Assembly (NCBI RefSeq): GCF_014641075.1
Contig: NZ_BMHP01000002.1
Span: 1,426,001-1,490,000, forward strand
Direction: 5' to 3'
DNA from: Paenibacillus nasutitermitis
GTDB taxonomy: Bacteria; Bacillota; Bacilli; Paenibacillales; Paenibacillaceae
DNA: 64,000 bases
Part shown: in pieces, positions 59,891 to 64,000 of the stretch
Position numbering within the stretch: the stretch's first letter is position 1
Layout: the number at the start of each line of letters is the position of its first letter
The notes under the pieces: model-generated
Database searches by the model: none
Told to the model about the DNA's origin: nothing
Seen by the model: only the letters and a program-made list of their open reading frames with translations
Made by a program: the position numbers and the translations under genes

Positions 59891-61576
59891 ATGGCAACAA
59901 AAAGAATGCGTTCAGATATGATCAAAAAGGGATTCGACCGCGCTCCGCACCGCAGCTTGCTGCGCGCTGCCGGTGTCAAGGAAGAGGACTTCAACAAGCC
60001 CTTCATTGCCGTTTGCAACTCGTATATTGATATTATTCCAGGTCATATGCATCTTCAGGAATTCGGCAAGCTCGTAAAAGAGGCGATCCGCGAAGCAGGC
60101 GGTATCCCGTTTGAATTCAATACGATCGGCGTTGACGATGGTATCGCAATGGGCCATATCGGGATGCGCTACTCACTGGCAAGCCGCGAAATTATTGCCG
60201 ATTCCGTGGAAACCGTTGTAAACGCCCACTGGTTCGACGGAATGGTTTGTATCCCGAACTGCGACAAAATCACCCCTGGGATGATTATGGGCGCCCTTCG
60301 TGTCAACATCCCGACCATGCTCGTCAGCGGCGGCCCGATGAAAGCCGGCAAAACAGCCGATGGACGTTCGATTTCGCTTTCCAGCGTATTTGAAGGGGTT
60401 GGCGCGCATCAGGCAGGTAAAATCGACGATGCCGCTCTTCAGGAGCTTGAACAGTACGGCTGTCCGACCTGTGGATCATGCTCGGGCATGTTCACAGCCA
60501 ATTCCATGAACTGTCTGGCTGAAGGTCTCGGACTTGCCCTGCCGGGCAACGGCACCATTCTCGCGGTGTCCCCGGAGCGCAGGGAGTTCGTCAAACAGGC
60601 GGCGCGCCAATTGATGAATCTGATTGAACTGGACATCAAGCCGCGCGATATCGTTACAATTGATTCGATTGATAATGCCTTCGCACTGGATATGGCAATG
60701 GGTGGATCCACCAACACCGTGCTTCATACGTTGGCTATTGCCCATGAAGCCGGAATCGAATATCCGATCGAACGCATTAACGAAGTAGCAAGCCGGGTTC
60801 CGCATCTGGCCAAGGTTGCTCCCGCTTCCGATTATCACATTGAAGATGTGCACAATGCTGGCGGCGTGAGTGCGATTATCAATGAGCTCTTCAAAAAAGA
60901 AGGCGCCCTGACCGGGGACGTTATAACAGTAACCGGAAAAACGCTCCGCGAGAATGTAGCGGGAGCCGAGATTCTGGACACCGATGTGATCCGCCCTCTG
61001 GACAATCCGCATAGCGAGCGCGGAGGACTGGCGGTTCTGTTCGGAAACCTCGCTCCGGGCGGAGCGATTATCAAAGTAGGTGCTGTTGACAAGTCGGTTG
61101 GCGGTTATCTCAAAGGCCCTGCCATCTGCTTCGATTCTCAGGACGAAGCGCTTGCGGGCATTGCCGGCGGCAAAGTTAAAGAAGGCCATGTTGTGGTCAT
61201 TCGCTATGAAGGTCCTAAAGGCGGACCGGGTATGCCCGAGATGCTTGCTCCTACCTCGCAAATCGTCGGAATGGGACTTGGCGCGAAAGTTGGACTGGTT
61301 ACGGACGGACGTTTCTCCGGCGCTTCCCGCGGCATCAGCATCGGACATGTTTCGCCGGAAGCGGCAGAAGGCGGACCGATTGCATTCGTCAATGACGGCG
61401 ACATGATTGAGCTGGATATGAATAACCGCACGATGAACCTGCTTATCAGCGATGAAGAGTTCGATCAGCGCAAAGCGAACTGGAAAGGCTTTGAGCAGAA
61501 AATCAAAAGAGGCTACCTGGCCCGTTATTCTTATCTGGTGACGAATGCCAGCACCGGCGGCGTAATGAAAATGTAA
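59891..61576 (+). CDS. ilvD: Dihydroxy-acid dehydratase
   Basis: A 561-residue enzyme of valine, leucine and isoleucine synthesis that removes water from dihydroxy acids. The three iron-sulfur cysteines are in [24 protein letters not shown] and [30 protein letters not shown] [14 protein letters not shown] and [16 protein letters not shown] are also present. ATG 59891 has TTGGAGGG before it; the frame is open to 59807. It stands alone, away from other ilv genes, and no T-box leader is visible. Confidence 0.97.
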   Translation: MATKRMRSDMIKKGFDRAPHRSLLRAAGVKEEDFNKPFIAVCNSYIDIIPGHMHLQEFGKLVKEAIREAGGIPFEFNTIGVDDGIAMGHIGMRYSLASREIIADSVETVVNAHWFDGMVCIPNCDKITPGMIMGALRVNIPTMLVSGGPMKAGKTADGRSISLSSVFEGVGAHQAGKIDDAALQELEQYGCPTCGSCSGMFTANSMNCLAEGLGLALPGNGTILAVSPERREFVKQAARQLMNLIELDIKPRDIVTIDSIDNAFALDMAMGGSTNTVLHTLAIAHEAGIEYPIERINEVASRVPHLAKVAPASDYHIEDVHNAGGVSAIINELFKKEGALTGDVITVTGKTLRENVAGAEILDTDVIRPLDNPHSERGGLAVLFGNLAPGGAIIKVGAVDKSVGGYLKGPAICFDSQDEALAGIAGGKVKEGHVVVIRYEGPKGGPGMPEMLAPTSQIVGMGLGAKVGLVTDGRFSGASRGISIGHVSPEAAEGGPIAFVNDGDMIELDMNNRTMNLLISDEEFDQRKANWKGFEQKIKRGYLARYSYLVTNASTGGVMKM

Positions 61577-61606
61577 ATATCCGCAAGTAAGCGCGGAGAC
61601 TTATCT

Positions 61607-61660
61607 AAAAAAAACCGCTTTGCCTGAGGCATATAATTTGCCAGGGGCAAAGCGGTTTTT
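61607..61660 (+). terminator. Terminator after ilvD
   Basis: AAAAACCGCTTTGCC pairs with GGCAAAGCGGTTTTT, a 15-bp stem with T run. Confidence 0.9.
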
Positions 61661-61733
61661 ATCGTTAAGTGGGAGGTATCAGGCAGACGGCTTGCTTGTC
61701 GCTTCCCTTACATATAGTTAGAATCCTTTAAAC

Positions 61734-61749
61734 ATTGGTTAATACCAAT
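61734..61749. promoter_or_regulatory. Inverted repeat upstream of the stalk-domain gene
   Basis: ATTGG-TTAATA-CCAAT lies 29 bases before the TTG start of the next gene. It looks like an operator; the binding protein is unknown. Confidence 0.4.
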
Positions 61750-61778
61750 TATGTTATGACGCTTTGAGGAGTGATGAT

Positions 61779-62174
61779 TTGATTACCAATGATGGAGAAA
61801 ATAACCCCCTTTCAGTGGAGAATGACGCTGTCCCTCTGAATGCCAACCCGTTCATCATCGACAATCGCCTTTATGTATCCCTTCACGCATTAGCCGAATC
61901 GGTTCAAGCGCAGGTTAAATACAACAAAATAGATCATACCATACATCTTACAGCAAAGGAGAAGCAGCTCACATTCTGGTCCGGGAGCTCCATCATCCTG
62001 TTTAACGGCCTCCGCAAGGAAGTAGGCAGTCCCATCATCACCCGCGAAGGAAGAACACAGATCCCGCTTCGATATATTGCAGATCTGCTCGGGTGGGAGG
62101 TCACCTGGCACGGAAATGCGATTGTATTAATTCCCCGGTCCATTATTCTCCCACCCTGGATGCGGCAGAAATAA
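61779..62174 (+). CDS. Copper-amine-oxidase-N-like stalk domain protein
   Basis: A 131-residue protein that is one copper amine oxidase N-terminal-like domain: VPLNANPFIIDNRLYVSLHA, VKYNKIDHTIHLTAKEKQLT and REGRTQIPLRYIADLLGWEV are the repeat pattern seen in Firmicute wall and spore proteins. TTG 61779 follows GAGGAG by seven bases. There is no signal peptide, which is odd for a domain normally found outside the cell; truncation is possible. Confidence 0.75.
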   Translation: MITNDGENNPLSVENDAVPLNANPFIIDNRLYVSLHALAESVQAQVKYNKIDHTIHLTAKEKQLTFWSGSSIILFNGLRKEVGSPIITREGRTQIPLRYIADLLGWEVTWHGNAIVLIPRSIILPPWMRQK

Positions 62175-62181
62175 AAAAAGA

Positions 62182-62215
62182 AATGCCGTTAAGGAGTAAA
62201 ATCCCTGACGGCATT
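62182..62215 (-). terminator. Terminator overlapping the deacetylase 3' end
   Basis: AATGCCGT and ACGGCATT pair; on the minus strand a T-rich run (TTCTTTTTTTATTT) follows. The stem includes the stop codon of the deacetylase gene. Confidence 0.75.
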
Positions 62216-63607
62216 CCCGTTATCATACACGGCATGCGATACCGCAGCCGGCCTGCCCGGCGCCTGCAGCTTATCCTCATATCCCGCGGCAGCGGACCAC
62301 TTGGAGGTAAAATCATCCCCATTGCCGTACCGGTGCCAGAACTCCTCCATTGACATGGCAATAATACGCGGTGTCAGCTTGCTGCCCTTATCCTTGACTC
62401 TGCGCTTGCCTGAAGGGTGAAGCACCAGAAGCAGAAGCTTCAGATATATTCGGGTCATTCTGTCGAACAAGCCTTTCGGCAAATCAAGCACGCTGAAGCC
62501 GAACTGCTCGGCTCCGCGATTTATCATACTGATTCCATATAATCCCTGAACATGTTCAAACTCCTGCCTTCCCGCGATTTGAGCCGCGAGCTTGGGCATT
62601 CCTTTCTCCACTTCACGGATAAGCCGAATCGCAACATGCATCATGGAACGCGCTTCTGTCATCAATCGCAGCAGCTTGCTGTTGTCGAAATGCAGTTCGA
62701 TAACCTCATCCTTGTCCTTGATGATCTGGCCGTCCGACAGCTTAAGCGGTTCCCCGCGGTACGGCACCACCCGGATATGAAAGATCGAATCGTCTCCTCC
62801 GGATTTGACGCGAAACAGAAAATGGAAAATTTTCTCCCAACCCATCCAGCAGGCAATCGTGGCGCGCTTAAGCCATCCAAGCTCCCGGCGGCTGTTTTTG
62901 TTCCTGTCCGTAATCGCAATCATTTCCGATATGTCCACAAACCGCAAGCCGCGGTGTGTGCCTTCCTCCAGATAACATTCAAGCGCCTCCAGCATGTTCG
63001 CCGGCGCCTCCAGATCCGCTCCCAATGTAGCACCGCAATCATGCAGCAAGATGACTTCGCCGGGAACAAGCTTCTTCATCAAGCGTTTCTTGAGACGGGC
63101 AGCGCCCACTCTTTTGCGCCAATCTCCAAACAGCGACGACCATAGAATAATCTGCAGATGGCCCATGTTAGAGAAATCGAACAGATTGACAATTCCCCAA
63201 GGAGGACGATAATAGGCGGACGGCACGCCGGTTGCTTGCCTGATCAATTCCGATGTCCGGTGAATTTGCCGGGTAACGGTTCTCGGGCGCATAAACCAGT
63301 TGGACTTGTGTACATAGTTGTGTATGCCGATAATATGCCCTTCATCATGCATGCGTTTGAGCAGCTCGGGATGTCTTTCAGCATGTATCCCTACAACAAA
63401 AAATGTGGCCTTGGCGTTATAACGCTTTAATAAATCCAGGAGTATAGGCGTATATATGGGATCCGGTCCATCATCGAATGTGAGTGCAATTTCTTTGTTG
63501 GCAAGCCCCTTCTTGAATACCCGAAATCCGAATGTCCGACTTATTAGTCCAGGTAAAAAAGCGTAAAAAGTCAAAATATAAAAGCCCCATAGCAGGAAGT
63601 TCTCCAT
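62189..63607 (-). CDS. Membrane polysaccharide deacetylase with C-terminal extension
   Basis: A 472-residue protein. After an N-terminal membrane helix (FLLWGFYILTFYAFLPGLI) comes a NodB domain: EIALTFDDGPDPIYTP, GIHNYVHKSNWFMRP, PSAYYRPPWGIVN and VILLHDCGATLGAD hold the metal site and catalytic residues. The last 220 or so residues are an extra domain, with LSDGQIIKDKDEVIELHFDN and KLTPRIIAMSMEEFWHRYG, as in YkoP-like proteins. ATG 63607 is preferred to GTG 63625. It would deacetylate a wall or surface polymer outside the membrane. Confidence 0.88.
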   Translation of the reverse strand: MENFLLWGFYILTFYAFLPGLISRTFGFRVFKKGLANKEIALTFDDGPDPIYTPILLDLLKRYNAKATFFVVGIHAERHPELLKRMHDEGHIIGIHNYVHKSNWFMRPRTVTRQIHRTSELIRQATGVPSAYYRPPWGIVNLFDFSNMGHLQIILWSSLFGDWRKRVGAARLKKRLMKKLVPGEVILLHDCGATLGADLEAPANMLEALECYLEEGTHRGLRFVDISEMIAITDRNKNSRRELGWLKRATIACWMGWEKIFHFLFRVKSGGDDSIFHIRVVPYRGEPLKLSDGQIIKDKDEVIELHFDNSKLLRLMTEARSMMHVAIRLIREVEKGMPKLAAQIAGRQEFEHVQGLYGISMINRGAEQFGFSVLDLPKGLFDRMTRIYLKLLLLVLHPSGKRRVKDKGSKLTPRIIAMSMEEFWHRYGNGDDFTSKWSAAAGYEDKLQAPGRPAAVSHAVYDNGNAVRDFTP

Positions 63608-63826
63608 ATCTCTATTCCCCACCACCCTAGTTTATATCCCTGCTAACACTGGTAGACGGAGCACTAATGTTCCTTATTTTCATTGTAACATAATGCTTGG
63701 GAGAACGGCTACGATTGTTGCCCAAAGCTTGTCTTTCGAAAAAAAGAAAACACTATGGAAACTCCCGCCACTTAGTGTACAATCAGGATGAATATCCCGT
63801 CATTATATTCGCAAAGGAGCAGCACG

Positions 63827-64000
63827 ATGATTTCTTTCTACCAGAAATACTGGCGTACCGCATTTGATATTGCATTGATTGCCCTCACCGTTTACCTGGT
63901 CATGTTCGCATTCAGCTATTTCTATCGTATCGCCACCCCCATCTTCTTATGCTTCATTATATTCATGTTTATTGAGCCGCCGACACGGTGGATGACGCGG
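63827..64000 (+). CDS. AI-2E-family transporter, N-terminal part
   Basis: Only the first 58 codons lie in the window. They read MISFYQKYWRTAFDIALIAL then YFYRIATPIFLCFIIFMFIE PPTRW-type sequence, the opening of AI-2E/PerM-family membrane proteins. AAAGGAG lies before ATG 63827. The family includes sodium-proton antiporters and exporters; function here is open. Confidence 0.75.
   Translation, partial: MISFYQKYWRTAFDIALIALTVYLVMFAFSYFYRIATPIFLCFIIFMFIEPPTRWMTR

Noticed and set aside
1..64000. CRISPR arrays, tRNA or rRNA genes, prophage.
   Set aside because: No regularly spaced repeats, tRNA-like cloverleaf ends or phage genes were seen in the window.

Overview
The window looks like a chromosome segment of a Paenibacillus-like, spore-forming Firmicute. 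This rests on the mid-range GC, strong GGAGG-type ribosome binding sites, frequent TTG/GTG starts, Lpl/Yes-type sugar ABC systems with YesM/YesN two-component or membrane AraC regulators, a CotD-like coat protein, YvdT/YkkCD- and LmrAB-like drug efflux loci, cre boxes and a clear SinR homologue. I have no database match, so the genus is an inference.

Region 1 (1-24.2 kb, all minus strand) is a large exopolysaccharide (EPS) operon. In transcription order it holds a Wzz-like co-polymerase (24111), a BY-kinase without a tyrosine tail, a 234-bp structured leader, the EpsC/CapD dehydratase, glycosyltransferases, an EpsG-like polymerase, a phosphoglycosyl transferase, an ATP-grasp/HAD pair, an EpsN-like aminotransferase, a nucleotidyltransferase, three paralogous GT4 enzymes, a pyruvyl transferase, a membrane-anchored GH105-like hydrolase, a Wzx-like flippase and GalE. 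Most genes overlap or nearly touch.

Region 2 (24.2-30.6 kb) holds the probable controller, a SinR homologue, divergent from a Tat-exported phosphoesterase. It also holds a secreted beta-helix protein, a decayed gene-poor stretch and an AT-rich acyltransferase. A 16-bp operator (GTTCTTTATAACGAAC and variants) recurs at the EPS promoter, the sinR promoter, an internal EPS promoter, the epsB-epsC leader and the acyltransferase promoter. At three promoters (EPS, sinR, acyltransferase) it fills the 17-bp spacer between plausible -35 and -10 boxes; a fourth (10.9 kb) shows the same geometry with a poor -35. This is the most coherent unreported-looking system here: a SinR-type EPS regulon that can be read from the DNA.

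Region 3 (30.6-37.4 kb) is a sugar ABC importer with its YesM/YesN two-component system and a cre-like site. Region 4 (37.9-50.2 kb, minus strand) is a second importer (LplABC type) with a membrane AraC regulator, a GH29 fucosidase and a D-amino-acid set: N-acyl-D-amino-acid deacylase, RidA, a DSD1/D-threonine-aldolase-fold enzyme with a dehydratase-like HSC motif, and an M20 deacylase. Together they suggest import and breakdown of a fucosylated, D-amino-acid-containing compound.

Region 5 (50.4-64 kb) is a mix of small units: a candidate orphan RNA, a TetR-SMR pump pair, a TetR-MFS pump pair, AraC plus a phytanoyl-CoA-dioxygenase-like enzyme, a CotD-like protein, lipoate ligase, a LytTR protein with a perfect cre box, MarR, ilvD, a stalk-domain protein, a polysaccharide deacetylase and the start of an AI-2E family transporter cut by the window edge.
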